64,000 nt of DNA from CATOSP01 sp965204715 (GTDB lineage Bacteria; Chloroflexota; Dehalococcoidia; Lucifugimonadales; UBA3495): contig OZ242009.1 of the NCBI GenBank assembly GCA_965204715.1, positions 1,860,001 through 1,924,000 of the forward strand, given 5' to 3'. A program made the translations under genes and the position numbers. Positions 23,572 to 32,532 of the stretch are shown piece after piece (within the stretch, counting starts at the first letter, position 1; each line of letters begins with the position of its first letter). The notes under the pieces were generated by a model. That model had not been told where the DNA came from. It searched no databases and saw only the letters and a list, made by a program, of their open reading frames with translations.

Positions 23572-26500
23572 TGAGACGGGCCTCTCTCCTCCGTCTCTCC
23601 CCGGTCCTTGCGTTGGCCGCCGCCCCGTTTGCCTTGGCGGCCGGCATCCTCCGTCCACCTCTCCCGATGCACCGTCTCTACGCTGGGTTGTTGAACCAGC
23701 GCAATCGTACCCTGGGTGTCATGGCGGCGCTGCTGTGCGCCGTGCTGGCGGTGTTGTTGCTGTGGCCGTCGGGGTCGGCCCAGGCTCAGAGCTCTGACCC
23801 CCCACCTGAGGGCGCCCAGCTAATACTCGGTGCCTTCAATATGCCGGTGGAGGGTGGCGGCGGCGCCGACCTGGTGGTTGCGCTGGACGAACCGGCGGGC
23901 CCGGACGGCGTCACCGTGAACTTTACCATCTCCGGAGGCACAGCTACCCGGGGAACCGATTACACAATGCAGCTTACCGCCGTCGAGATTGCGCCAGGGG
24001 CGTCGGCCGGGGCAAACGTCATTACCTCCATTGATGATGCGGCAGATGAAGGCGACGAAACCATCATCCTGGTTGCCAAAGTCCCTTCACTTTCACTGAC
24101 GTCAAATACTCTCACTCTGACCATCAGCGATAACGATGGGCGGTCCTCGGACGCGACGCTGAGCGGTCTGGCGCTGCTGGACTGGGACGGCAGGGAACTG
24201 CCCCTGAGTTCTGCCTTCGACCCCCAGACCGCCGAGTACGGCGGCGCCGTGCCGCTGCTCAGCAGAGGCTGGGTGCGGCTGAGGCCCACCGCCAACCACG
24301 CCGGCGCCTCCATCACGGTGGACGGCAAGCGGGTGGCAAGCGGATCGAGGAGCGAGAGCTTCTTCCTGGAGGAGTTCAACAAGCCGAAGCGGATCGTGGT
24401 GGCGGTGACCGCCGAGGACGGCCAGACCCGCCGGGAGTACGCGGTTACGGCAACCTGGGACCCCCGGGCGGAGCTGCGCGGGCTGTCCGTCTCGCCGGGG
24501 AGGCTGCACCCCTTCGTGTTCAGAGGGCTGCACACCGAGTACCGGGCGTGGGTCGGTCACGGGGATGCGGAGGTGAAGGTCACGCCGACCAACCGCTACG
24601 ACAAGGGGACCATCACGGTGAACGGCCACACGGTGGCCAGCGGCCAGGCCAGTCCGGCGATAGCGCTGGCCGAGGGCGCGAACGTGATCACGGTGACCAT
24701 CACCGGGCCGGACAATTACACCAGCCGGACCTACACGCTGACGATAACGCGGGCCACGGCGACGGCTTCCGCCGACGCGACGCTGGCGGGTCTGGCGATC
24801 CACACCGCGACCAGCAGACAGCCGGACGCGGGCAACGAGGTGCCCTACGAGGGGGCGGCCTACCCGCTGACCCCGGCGCTGGCCAGCGGGGTGTACGACT
24901 ACCGGGTGGTGGTGCCCGAGGCGGTGGCGCGGAGGGCGCGGGAGTCGGAGGAGTCGGGCTACGTGTACGTGACGGCGGTGGCCACCACCACTGCGCCGGG
25001 GGCCAAGTCCATCGTGGTAGAGGGGCGAAAGAGCCATGAGGAGGCCCGGCATCCGAAGCGGGACGTGGTGACCGGGGAGGCCAGCGGGCCGTGGTACGCC
25101 TTCATCGGGTACAGCCCGGTCTCCATCAAGGTGACCTCCCTGGACGGCAAGAATACCCAGACCTACCGGGTGGTGGTGGAGCACGGGAAGGTGGACGGCC
25201 TCCAGGGGGTGGCGCTGACGCCGGGAGACGGTCAGCTGACGCTGAGCTGGGGAGCGGCCACGGGGAGCCATCCGCCGAACCTGTACTGGGCGCGGTGGCG
25301 GGAGGCGGGGACGACCACCTGGCTGAACAGAGCCACCCTGGCCGACTGGAAGACGGGCTACGGTGACGGGGCGCCCAAGGCGACGGTGGCCGACGGGCAG
25401 CGGGTGACCGGGACCAGTTACGTCATCACCGGGCTGACCAACGGCACGGAGTACGAGGTGGAGTTGCGGGGCACCCGGGCCGGGGACACCAGCTACCAGG
25501 TGACCAACTGGCTGAAGAGCCCGTGGGTGACGGTGAAAGGGACGCCGGGCCAGACGGCGGCGGCGCGGACGCTGACGATCACGCCCAGTGCGCCCAGCCG
25601 GGAGTACGGCGGAACGGACGACCTGAGCTACGCGGTGAGCGGTCTGGACGCTGGGGACGCCGCCACGGACGTGGTGACGGGAACGCTGGCCCGGGCGGCG
25701 GGCAACGACGCGGGAAGCTACGCCTTCGACCTGAGCGGTCTGTCCATCGCGACGGCCTACGCGCAGAAGTACGCGCTGCCGGCCAGCCCGGCCGTCGCGT
25801 CCTACACCATCACGCCCCGGGCCATCACGGCCATCAGCGGGGTGACGGTGAACAGCCGTCCGGCCGACGGGAGCGTGGCGGCGACCTTTGACACGTCCGC
25901 CGCCAACGGAACAGGAGTGCTGGCGGCGGAGCTGGCCGACTTCCGGTCCGGCGGGCTGGCGGTGAGCGGGTTCTTCCCGGCTGCCACGCCGGGAACCCAC
26001 AGCCTCAGCGTGACCTACTCCCTGGGGGACAGCGGATCCTTCAAGGCGGCCAACTACAACCTGTCCGCCGCCACCGATACGCTGCAGGGGGAACTGACCG
26101 AGGCGCAGGCCTGCGCTGTGCCCGCCGGCGGAGACTATGACGCCGACGCTGACGGCCTCATCGAAGTGTCCTGCCTGGCCCAGCTCAGCGCCATCCGCTG
26201 GGACCCGCTCGGCAACGGCAACGCCACCCATATCGACGAATACGCGGCCGCTTTCCCCGACGCCATGACCGGCCTGGGCTGCCCGTCCTCGGGTTGCAAG
26301 GGCTACGAACTGACCACCGGCCTGGACTTCGACACCAACAGCAACGGCCGGGCCGACCAGGGCGATGCCTACTGGAATGACGGCGCGGGCTGGGAGCCGA
26401 TAAGCTCCAGTTGGTCATGGGCGTCATTCAGCAGAGTTATGAACACTGGGATCTGGTCCAGCGACGAGTTCAAGGCAATCTTCGAGGGCAACGGTCACAC

Positions 26501-29500
26501 CATCCACAACCTCTACATGGGAGAGAGCCCCTACCATAAAGTCCAAGGGTTGTTCAGCAGTATCAGCTCCGGCGCGGTTATTCGCAACCTCAACCTCGAG
26601 GCCGTGAACATCCACGACAGCGTCTACGGAAGGGCCACCGGCGGGCTGGTTGGCGTCAACAAGGGCGACATCATCAACAGCCATGTCTCAGGTGTGATTA
26701 CCGGTAGCCAGAACGTCGGCGGACTGGCCGGAGGATCGACAAGCGGAGCCAGCATCGTCGCCAGCTCCGCCGCCGTCCGCGTGACCGGCGAGGAGGGCAG
26801 TCACGGAGGTCTGGTTGGCCACAACCGGGGATTCATCTACGCCAGCTATTCCAGCGGAGACGTCGCCGGAAAGGACAACAATGTTGGCGGGCTGGTTGGA
26901 TACCATAGCAATTCCACCATCTACGCCAGTTACGCCGTGGGACGGGTGAGCAACGGCAGCAGCAGCAGCGACGGTGTCGGCGGACTGATTGGCAAGAAGG
27001 TCGGCGGCACCGTCGCCGACAGCTACTGGGACACCCGGACCTCTGGGCAAAGCGCCAGCGACGGCGGGATCGGCAAGACCACCGCGGAGTTGCAGACGCC
27101 CACGGGGTACGGGGGTATATACGCCAATTGGAACATGGACCTGAGCTATTACAGCCACCCGGCTGACCCGTGGGACTTTGGAACATCCAGCCAGTACCCG
27201 GCGCTGAAGCACGCCGGCCCCAGCGCGGCCGGGCAGCGCGCGCGGATGCCGGCCACTGCCGCCCCTCCGCTGGAGTCCAACATCGATTACGACGTTGACG
27301 GCGACGGGCTGATCGAGGTGTCCAGCAGGCGCCAGCTCAACGCCATCCGCTGGGACTTGGACGGCGACGGCTCGTCCGGCGACTCCGGCTACGCGACGGC
27401 CTTCCCCAACGCCGCGTCCGGGATGGGATGCCCGTCCTCGGGCTGCATCGGCTACGAGCTGGCCTCTCATATCTACTTCGACGCCAACACCAGCGGCCAA
27501 GCCGACGCCCATGATGCCTACTGGAACGGCGGCCGGGGCTGGAATCCCATCGGACGCGGCGCGGGCGCTTTCGCCGCCGTCTTCGAGGGCAACAGGTATA
27601 ACGTGTACAACCTCTACATCAACTCCAACGATGATGAAGCGGGCCTGTTCAGCCAGCTTGCCGCAGGCAGCGAGATCCGCGACCTGAGCCTGTCGCTGGT
27701 CGACGTGACCGCCCGGGGGCGGGTCGGCAGCCTGGTTGGCCGGAACGCCGGCACCGTCAGCGGAGCCTGGGTGAGTGGTGAGATAGCGGGCCGGAACGCC
27801 GTCGGCGGTCTGGTCGGGGAATCGTCCGGCTCGATCATCCGCAGCGATTCTGCGGCCGACGTCACCGGTTCCCACGCGCGTAGCGAAGGCGGCCGGGATG
27901 TCGGCGGACTGGTCGGCCACAACGAGGGCGCGGTGCTGCGGAGCAGCCACGGTGCGCTCGACACTGTGTCCGGAAAGGCCGACAACACGGGCGGCCTGGT
28001 GGGATTCAACAGTGGTTCCATCATCGCCAGCCACAACCTCTGGGAAGTAACCGGCAGCGGCCGGTACATCGGCGGTCTGGTGGGCTACCACTCCTCGGGG
28101 ACGATCACGGCCAGCTACTCCGCCAGCCGCACGACGGGCGGCACGGACGTGGGCGGCCTGGTGGGCTACCACGGCGGCACGGTCATCGACAGCTACTGGG
28201 ATTCGGACCAAACGCAGGCCACCGGAACCGGCGGGGAGGGCAAGACCACCGCCGAGCTCAAGACTCCCACTGGCTACACCGGCATCTACGCCGACTGGAA
28301 CGTGGACCTGGACGGCGACGGCAGCCCGGATGATCCCTGGGACTTCGGCACGTCCAGCAATTACCCCAGGACATGGAAGCGGTCCAGCGGGTCCGAACAG
28401 GGCACGCAGACGCCCGCCAGCCAGTCGCCCACGGTGTCCGCCGCTCTGGGCGACGTGTCCGGCCTGGAGGTGGGAGCGACTCGGGACGTGTCCCTGTCTG
28501 GCACGTTCACAGACGCCGACAGTGACGCGCTGACCATCACCGTTGCGTCTGACGACGAGGCCATTGCCACGGTGTCCGTGGCCGCCGACGGGTCCACGCT
28601 GACCCTGAGCGGAGTGTCTGAAGGCAGTGCGACTGTCACGGTGACGGCGGAGGACAGCGACGGCAACCAGGCCGGCGACGCCTTTGACGTTGCGGTGGTG
28701 AAGAAGTACGCGGCGCTGATTGCGCAGATGTACCAGTGGCGCAACGACCCGGAGTGGGTGAGCGAAAAGGCTCACACCGACCGCTGGGACCGGGCGCTGC
28801 TGGCCTTCGGCGAAACAGTGGCCGACACGACGTTGACGCCGATGACGGCGGACGAGGCCCAGGAGTTCGCCGACCGGGGCTGGGAGCGCTGGGTGGAGGT
28901 GGCGGCAGCCCTGCGGGAGATCGAAGCCGCCGGGCAGCAGCAGCAACAGCAGGGAACGCCCAACCGGGCGCCCACGGTGGCCAGTGCCCTGTCCGACGCC
29001 ACCATCGTCAACGAGAGCGGAGCCCGGACGGTCTCCCTTACCGGGGTGTTCAGCGACGCCGACAGCGATGCGCTGACCGTCACCGCCGCATCCTCTGATG
29101 AAGCCAAGGCCACGGTGTCGGTGGCGTCCGGTTACTCCAGCCTGACGGTGAGCGCCCAAGCCTGGGGTACGGCGACCATCACGGTAACGGCGGACGACGG
29201 CAACGGCGGCACGGTGGAGGATGCCTTCACGGTCACAGTCAAGGCCGCGCCGGTGGTGGCCTCAGCCATCGCCGACGTGTCCGGCCTGGAAGTGGGCACC
29301 ACGCAGGACGTGTTCCTGGGCCGAGTCTTCAGCGACGCCGACGGCGACGCCCTGACCGTCACCGCCGCGTCCTCGGATGAAACCAAGGCCACGGTGTCGG
29401 TGGCGTCCGACGGGTCCAGTCTGACGCTGACTGGCGTGGCCCAGGGCACGGCCACCGTCACGGTGACGGCCCAGGACACAGACGGGAACCGGGTCAGCGA

Positions 29501-31262
29501 CACGTTCGATGCGCCGGTGGCGAGGAAGTACAACGCGCTCATCGCCCGGATGTACCAGTGGCGCAACGACCCGCAGTGGGTCAGCGATAAGGCGCACACC
29601 GACCGCTGGGACCGGGCCCTGCTGGCCTTCGGGGAGACGGTGGCCGACGCGACCCTGACGGCCATGACAGCGGCGGAGGCCCAGGGCTACGCCGACACGG
29701 ACTGGGGTGAGCGCTGGGTGCCGGTGGCCAAGGCCCTGCGGGAGATCGAGGCCGCCGGACAGCAACAGCAGGGAACGCCCAACCAGGCCCCCACGGTGTC
29801 CAGCGCCCTGGCCGACGTAATCATCGTCAACGAGAGCGGGACGCGGACGGTATCCCTGTCCGGGGTCTTCAGCGACGCTGACAGCGACGTGCTGACCGTC
29901 ACCGCCGCATCTTCGGCTGAATCCGTGGCCACGGTGTCGGTGGCGCCCGACTACTCCACGCTGACCGTTTCTGCCCGGGCCAGGGGCACGGCGACCATCA
30001 CGGTCACCGCAGACGACGGCAACGGCGGGACAGTCTCAGATACATTCACCGTCAGGGTGAAGGCCGCGCCGGTGGTGGCTTCGGCCATCACCGACGTGAC
30101 CGGCCTGGAGGAGGGAGCGACGCAGGAGGTCTCCCTTTCCGGGGTGTTCAGCGACGCCGACGGCGACGCGCTGACCATCAGCGCCGCGTCCTCGGACGAG
30201 ACCAGGGCCACGGTGTCGGTGGCCTCCGGCGGGTCCACGCTGACCCTGAGCGGGGTGGCCCAAGGCACGGCGACCGTCACGGTGACGGCCCAGGACTCCG
30301 ATGGCAACCGGGTGAGCGACGCCTTCGACGTGTCAGTCGTCTCCCCGCCGCCGCAGGTAACTCCCAACCAGGCGCCCACGGTCTCGGCAGCCATCGGCGA
30401 CGCCACCATCGCCCACGAGAGCGGGACCCGCCAGGTCTCCCTGGTCGGCGTGTTCGACGACGCCGACGGCGACGGCCTGACGGTCACCGCCGCGTCCTCC
30501 GACGGAGCCAAAGCCACCGTGTCCGTGGCCACCGGTTACTCCAGCCTGACGGTTACTGCCCAGGCCCGTGGTACGGCGAACATCACGGTTACGGCCGACG
30601 ACGGCAACGGCGGCACGGTATCAGACGCCTTCACCGTGACGGTCAAGGCCGCGCCGGTGGTGAACTCGGCCATCAGCGACATATCCGGGCTGTTAGCCCA
30701 GGATACGCAGGATGTCTCCCTGTCGGGGGTGTTCAGCGACGCCGACGGCGACGTCCTGACCATCACCGCCGTATCCTCGGACGAAGCCAAAGCCACCGTA
30801 ACCGTGGCGGCGGACCATTCCAGTCTGACGGTGAAGGGAGTGGCAGAAGGCACTGTGACTATCACCGTTACGGCCCAGGACAGTGACGGCAACCGGGTCA
30901 GCGACACCTTCGACGTGGCGGTGGAGCCGGAGCCGGAACAGGATCCGCCGCCGGACGAAGAAGCGCCCAACCGGCCCCCCACGGTGGCCCAGCCCCTGCC
31001 CGACATCAGCCTGGAAGGGTTACAGTGGCGGCAGTTCTCCCTGCCCGGCGTGTTCCACGACCCTGACGGAGACGAGTTGACTTTCACCAGCGTATCGTCT
31101 AACTACGGCGTGGCGTCGACATGGGTGTCCGGCTCCACCCTGACGGTGGTGGCAACGGGCACAGGAACGGCCACCATCACGGTTACGGCGGAGGACCCCG
31201 GCGGCAACGAGGTCAGCGACGAGTTCGAGGTGACGGTGAGTCCGTCCATACAGGAGCAGTAG
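23571..31262 (+). CDS. Giant exported Ig-like/GLUG repeat surface protein 2
   Basis: 2563 aa. ATG at 23571 (GGGAGG site upstream) chosen over the longer open frame, which crosses the C-run. Two hydrophobic N-terminal segments (about 8-24 and 50-68, the second ending SGSAQAQ as a cleavage site). Then a Calx-beta-like domain (DDAADEGDETIILV) and cadherin-like beta-sandwich repeats (LSGLALLDWDGRELPL; LRGLSVSPGRLHPFVF). Next a fibronectin III-like domain (LTLSWGAATG; YVITGLTNGTEYEVELRG) and an MBG-like domain (EYGGTDDLSYAVSGLDAGD). Two LIEVS modules with GLUG repeats follow (about 26140-28370 nt). Eight Ig-like domains run to the C-terminus, with two helical WRNDP inserts ending in poly-Q (about 28700-28960 and 29520-29780). 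Paralogue of the 4070-10327 protein with a different N-terminal half and a nearly identical C-terminus. Probable adhesin or envelope protein. Confidence 0.9.
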   Translation: MRRASLLRLSPVLALAAAPFALAAGILRPPLPMHRLYAGLLNQRNRTLGVMAALLCAVLAVLLLWPSGSAQAQSSDPPPEGAQLILGAFNMPVEGGGGADLVVALDEPAGPDGVTVNFTISGGTATRGTDYTMQLTAVEIAPGASAGANVITSIDDAADEGDETIILVAKVPSLSLTSNTLTLTISDNDGRSSDATLSGLALLDWDGRELPLSSAFDPQTAEYGGAVPLLSRGWVRLRPTANHAGASITVDGKRVASGSRSESFFLEEFNKPKRIVVAVTAEDGQTRREYAVTATWDPRAELRGLSVSPGRLHPFVFRGLHTEYRAWVGHGDAEVKVTPTNRYDKGTITVNGHTVASGQASPAIALAEGANVITVTITGPDNYTSRTYTLTITRATATASADATLAGLAIHTATSRQPDAGNEVPYEGAAYPLTPALASGVYDYRVVVPEAVARRARESEESGYVYVTAVATTTAPGAKSIVVEGRKSHEEARHPKRDVVTGEASGPWYAFIGYSPVSIKVTSLDGKNTQTYRVVVEHGKVDGLQGVALTPGDGQLTLSWGAATGSHPPNLYWARWREAGTTTWLNRATLADWKTGYGDGAPKATVADGQRVTGTSYVITGLTNGTEYEVELRGTRAGDTSYQVTNWLKSPWVTVKGTPGQTAAARTLTITPSAPSREYGGTDDLSYAVSGLDAGDAATDVVTGTLARAAGNDAGSYAFDLSGLSIATAYAQKYALPASPAVASYTITPRAITAISGVTVNSRPADGSVAATFDTSAANGTGVLAAELADFRSGGLAVSGFFPAATPGTHSLSVTYSLGDSGSFKAANYNLSAATDTLQGELTEAQACAVPAGGDYDADADGLIEVSCLAQLSAIRWDPLGNGNATHIDEYAAAFPDAMTGLGCPSSGCKGYELTTGLDFDTNSNGRADQGDAYWNDGAGWEPISSSWSWASFSRVMNTGIWSSDEFKAIFEGNGHTIHNLYMGESPYHKVQGLFSSISSGAVIRNLNLEAVNIHDSVYGRATGGLVGVNKGDIINSHVSGVITGSQNVGGLAGGSTSGASIVASSAAVRVTGEEGSHGGLVGHNRGFIYASYSSGDVAGKDNNVGGLVGYHSNSTIYASYAVGRVSNGSSSSDGVGGLIGKKVGGTVADSYWDTRTSGQSASDGGIGKTTAELQTPTGYGGIYANWNMDLSYYSHPADPWDFGTSSQYPALKHAGPSAAGQRARMPATAAPPLESNIDYDVDGDGLIEVSSRRQLNAIRWDLDGDGSSGDSGYATAFPNAASGMGCPSSGCIGYELASHIYFDANTSGQADAHDAYWNGGRGWNPIGRGAGAFAAVFEGNRYNVYNLYINSNDDEAGLFSQLAAGSEIRDLSLSLVDVTARGRVGSLVGRNAGTVSGAWVSGEIAGRNAVGGLVGESSGSIIRSDSAADVTGSHARSEGGRDVGGLVGHNEGAVLRSSHGALDTVSGKADNTGGLVGFNSGSIIASHNLWEVTGSGRYIGGLVGYHSSGTITASYSASRTTGGTDVGGLVGYHGGTVIDSYWDSDQTQATGTGGEGKTTAELKTPTGYTGIYADWNVDLDGDGSPDDPWDFGTSSNYPRTWKRSSGSEQGTQTPASQSPTVSAALGDVSGLEVGATRDVSLSGTFTDADSDALTITVASDDEAIATVSVAADGSTLTLSGVSEGSATVTVTAEDSDGNQAGDAFDVAVVKKYAALIAQMYQWRNDPEWVSEKAHTDRWDRALLAFGETVADTTLTPMTADEAQEFADRGWERWVEVAAALREIEAAGQQQQQQGTPNRAPTVASALSDATIVNESGARTVSLTGVFSDADSDALTVTAASSDEAKATVSVASGYSSLTVSAQAWGTATITVTADDGNGGTVEDAFTVTVKAAPVVASAIADVSGLEVGTTQDVFLGRVFSDADGDALTVTAASSDETKATVSVASDGSSLTLTGVAQGTATVTVTAQDTDGNRVSDTFDAPVARKYNALIARMYQWRNDPQWVSDKAHTDRWDRALLAFGETVADATLTAMTAAEAQGYADTDWGERWVPVAKALREIEAAGQQQQGTPNQAPTVSSALADVIIVNESGTRTVSLSGVFSDADSDVLTVTAASSAESVATVSVAPDYSTLTVSARARGTATITVTADDGNGGTVSDTFTVRVKAAPVVASAITDVTGLEEGATQEVSLSGVFSDADGDALTISAASSDETRATVSVASGGSTLTLSGVAQGTATVTVTAQDSDGNRVSDAFDVSVVSPPPQVTPNQAPTVSAAIGDATIAHESGTRQVSLVGVFDDADGDGLTVTAASSDGAKATVSVATGYSSLTVTAQARGTANITVTADDGNGGTVSDAFTVTVKAAPVVNSAISDISGLLAQDTQDVSLSGVFSDADGDVLTITAVSSDEAKATVTVAADHSSLTVKGVAEGTVTITVTAQDSDGNRVSDTFDVAVEPEPEQDPPPDEEAPNRPPTVAQPLPDISLEGLQWRQFSLPGVFHDPDGDELTFTSVSSNYGVASTWVSGSTLTVVATGTGTATITVTAEDPGGNEVSDEFEVTVSPSIQEQ

Positions 31263-31281
31263 GGGGCAGCCTGTCGCTGGC

Positions 31282-31320
31282 GCCCATTCCAATCCGGCCC
31301 CGCTTTCATGGCAATGACGA
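31282..31320. repeat. Dispersed palindromic repeat (reverse orientation)
   Basis: On the minus strand it reads CATCGTCATTGCCATGAAAG then CGGGGCCGGATTGG; same family as 13707 and 17697. Confidence 0.5.
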
Positions 31321-31353
31321 TGTGGGAGCCAGGGAATGAGAGGGCGAGGGAAA

Positions 31354-31390
31354 ATCACATCCCCCCACTGTGCGAGCGGGGGGATGTGAT
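31354..31390. terminator. Strong hairpin after giant surface gene 2
   Basis: 13-bp perfect stem ATCACATCCCCCC (31354-31366) / GGGGGGATGTGAT (31378-31390), loop of 11, preceded by AAAA. Between convergent genes; likely bidirectional terminator. Confidence 0.7.
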
Positions 31391-31412
31391 GAAAGCGGAT
31401 TTGGGACCCATC

Positions 31413-31637
31413 TTAAATGGCGTCGTACTCTCCCAAGAACAAGTCCGGGTTAACGCCTTCGTACTCCAATTGTCTGATCACATCATCAAGGGGAAGACTA
31501 TTCCGATTCCTGAAACTAAACTGTAGCGACCATACCGGAGCGGCCGGGTCTCTGTATTGTACTATTCCGTCTTCCTCGGCTACGAGACTATATCCCATCC
31601 GCGTAAGGACGTGATGCAATTGTTCCCTGGTAATCAC
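31413..31637 (-). CDS. HicA-like small protein (putative toxin)
   Basis: 74 aa; ATG overlaps the stop of the upstream gene by 4 bp (ATGA), so the pair is translationally coupled. LHHVLTRMGYSLVAEEDGIV followed by LPLDDVIRQLEYEGVNPDLF looks like a HicA-type dsRBD-like fold (helix, strands, then a helix with the L-x-x-x-I-x-x-Q-x-x-x-x-G-V-x-x-x-x-F tail). It lacks the usual GSH catalytic-His motif, so it is a divergent member at best. Assigned mainly through its HicB-like partner. Confidence 0.5.
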   Translation of the reverse strand: MITREQLHHVLTRMGYSLVAEEDGIVQYRDPAAPVWSLQFSFRNRNSLPLDDVIRQLEYEGVNPDLFLGEYDAI

Positions 31638-31960
31638 GCAAACACCGGAATCTCGTAACGCTGTTCGAGAAGAGTGGCATGACCCTGTGGCGGAGCTTGT
31701 CCGGCTTCTTGCCGGACCTCATACGGCACATTGTGGTAGTCGAAGTACTCTTTTAGCCACTCTTCATGGTAGACTCCGTTCTCATCAAGCGGATGATGCT
31801 TGAAGAAGAAGTCAACCATCAAATGCACTTCGTTGATGGTGTCTCCCGGAGTTTCCCCGTAAACAGTCGTTCCCAACTGTTCGATGTAACCGGCCCAATA
31901 ATCTCCTCGATTTTCAAGCACGGTGGTAATGTCAACCGTTACCATGTTCGCCGGTCCCAT
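31634..31960 (-). CDS. HicB-like small protein (putative antitoxin)
   Basis: 108 aa, ATG at 31960 with AAGGAGG 6 nt upstream. Residues 15-50, RGDYWAGYIEQLGTTVYGET then PGDTINEVHLMVDFFF, follow the HicB pattern (Y-x-A-x-x-x-x-L-G-x-x-x-x-G-E-T-x-x-E-A). No DNA-binding tail is obvious; the C-terminal half is charged and of unknown fold. First gene of a two-gene operon with the HicA-like protein. Confidence 0.5.
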   Translation of the reverse strand: MGPANMVTVDITTVLENRGDYWAGYIEQLGTTVYGETPGDTINEVHLMVDFFFKHHPLDENGVYHEEWLKEYFDYHNVPYEVRQEAGQAPPQGHATLLEQRYEIPVFA

Positions 31961-32031
31961 ACAATCCTCCTTGTATAGGGTAAGTGCAAAGTTACGTTAT
32001 GGTAGAAATGGTGTCAATCCCAATGAGCAGC

Positions 32032-32424
32032 ATGATGGTGGCTACTTACAAGGTCCGGAAGATTTTTGCCGACGCTCGCTCCCTTTACGCAAGTGCGCTG
32101 GAGCGGTTGGAAGCTGGAGACATCCGGGATGCCGCGGAGAAGGCCTGGTGTGCTGCCAGGCGGGCAACCGAGGGTCTGGTCGTTGCGAGACGTCCTTCCG
32201 CACCGGTGAATACAAGCATCCAGGTCTCAGCCGAATTAAGGGGGCTGGCGTTGCGAGATGAGATGTTCAGGACATTCCCGGCGCGACTGGCGGAACGGGC
32301 GCGCTACCTGCACAACGATTGCTTCTACAATAATCAATGCGAGCCGGTGGAGTCCACCGAAAACATCATCCGGGAAACGATTCAATACATCGAAGACGCT
32401 GAGAACTTAGCCGAAACCCCCTGA
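32032..32424 (+). CDS. Small HEPN/PaREP1-like helical protein (copy 2)
   Basis: 130 aa from the ATG at 32032. Earlier in-frame ATGs exist (from about 31999); this one was chosen because it gives the same spacing to the first helix as the paralogue at 18963. VRKIFADARSLYASALERLE then AGDIRDAAEKAWCAARRATE, then LHNDCFYNNQCEPVES and YIEDAENLAE, match copy 1 nearly position for position. Function unknown; HEPN-like all-helical. Close to a TA-like pair but on the opposite strand. Confidence 0.6.
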   Translation: MMVATYKVRKIFADARSLYASALERLEAGDIRDAAEKAWCAARRATEGLVVARRPSAPVNTSIQVSAELRGLALRDEMFRTFPARLAERARYLHNDCFYNNQCEPVESTENIIRETIQYIEDAENLAETP

Positions 32425-32532
32425 CGGTCCACTTTCCGGAACGTTCCGTTCTGCCAGGAACGGACGGTGGGGCTTCGCCATTGGATGTCCTCCCCCCTCC
32501 CGCCGGGAGAGGGGAGAATCGAAGAATCCCGG

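Noticed and set aside
26688..29159. 823-aa ORF on the minus strand
   Set aside because: Antisense of giant gene 2; long only because the high-GC coding frame lacks stops in that register. Gly/Arg/His/Val-rich with no domain signature. Same for 24102-26231 (709 aa).
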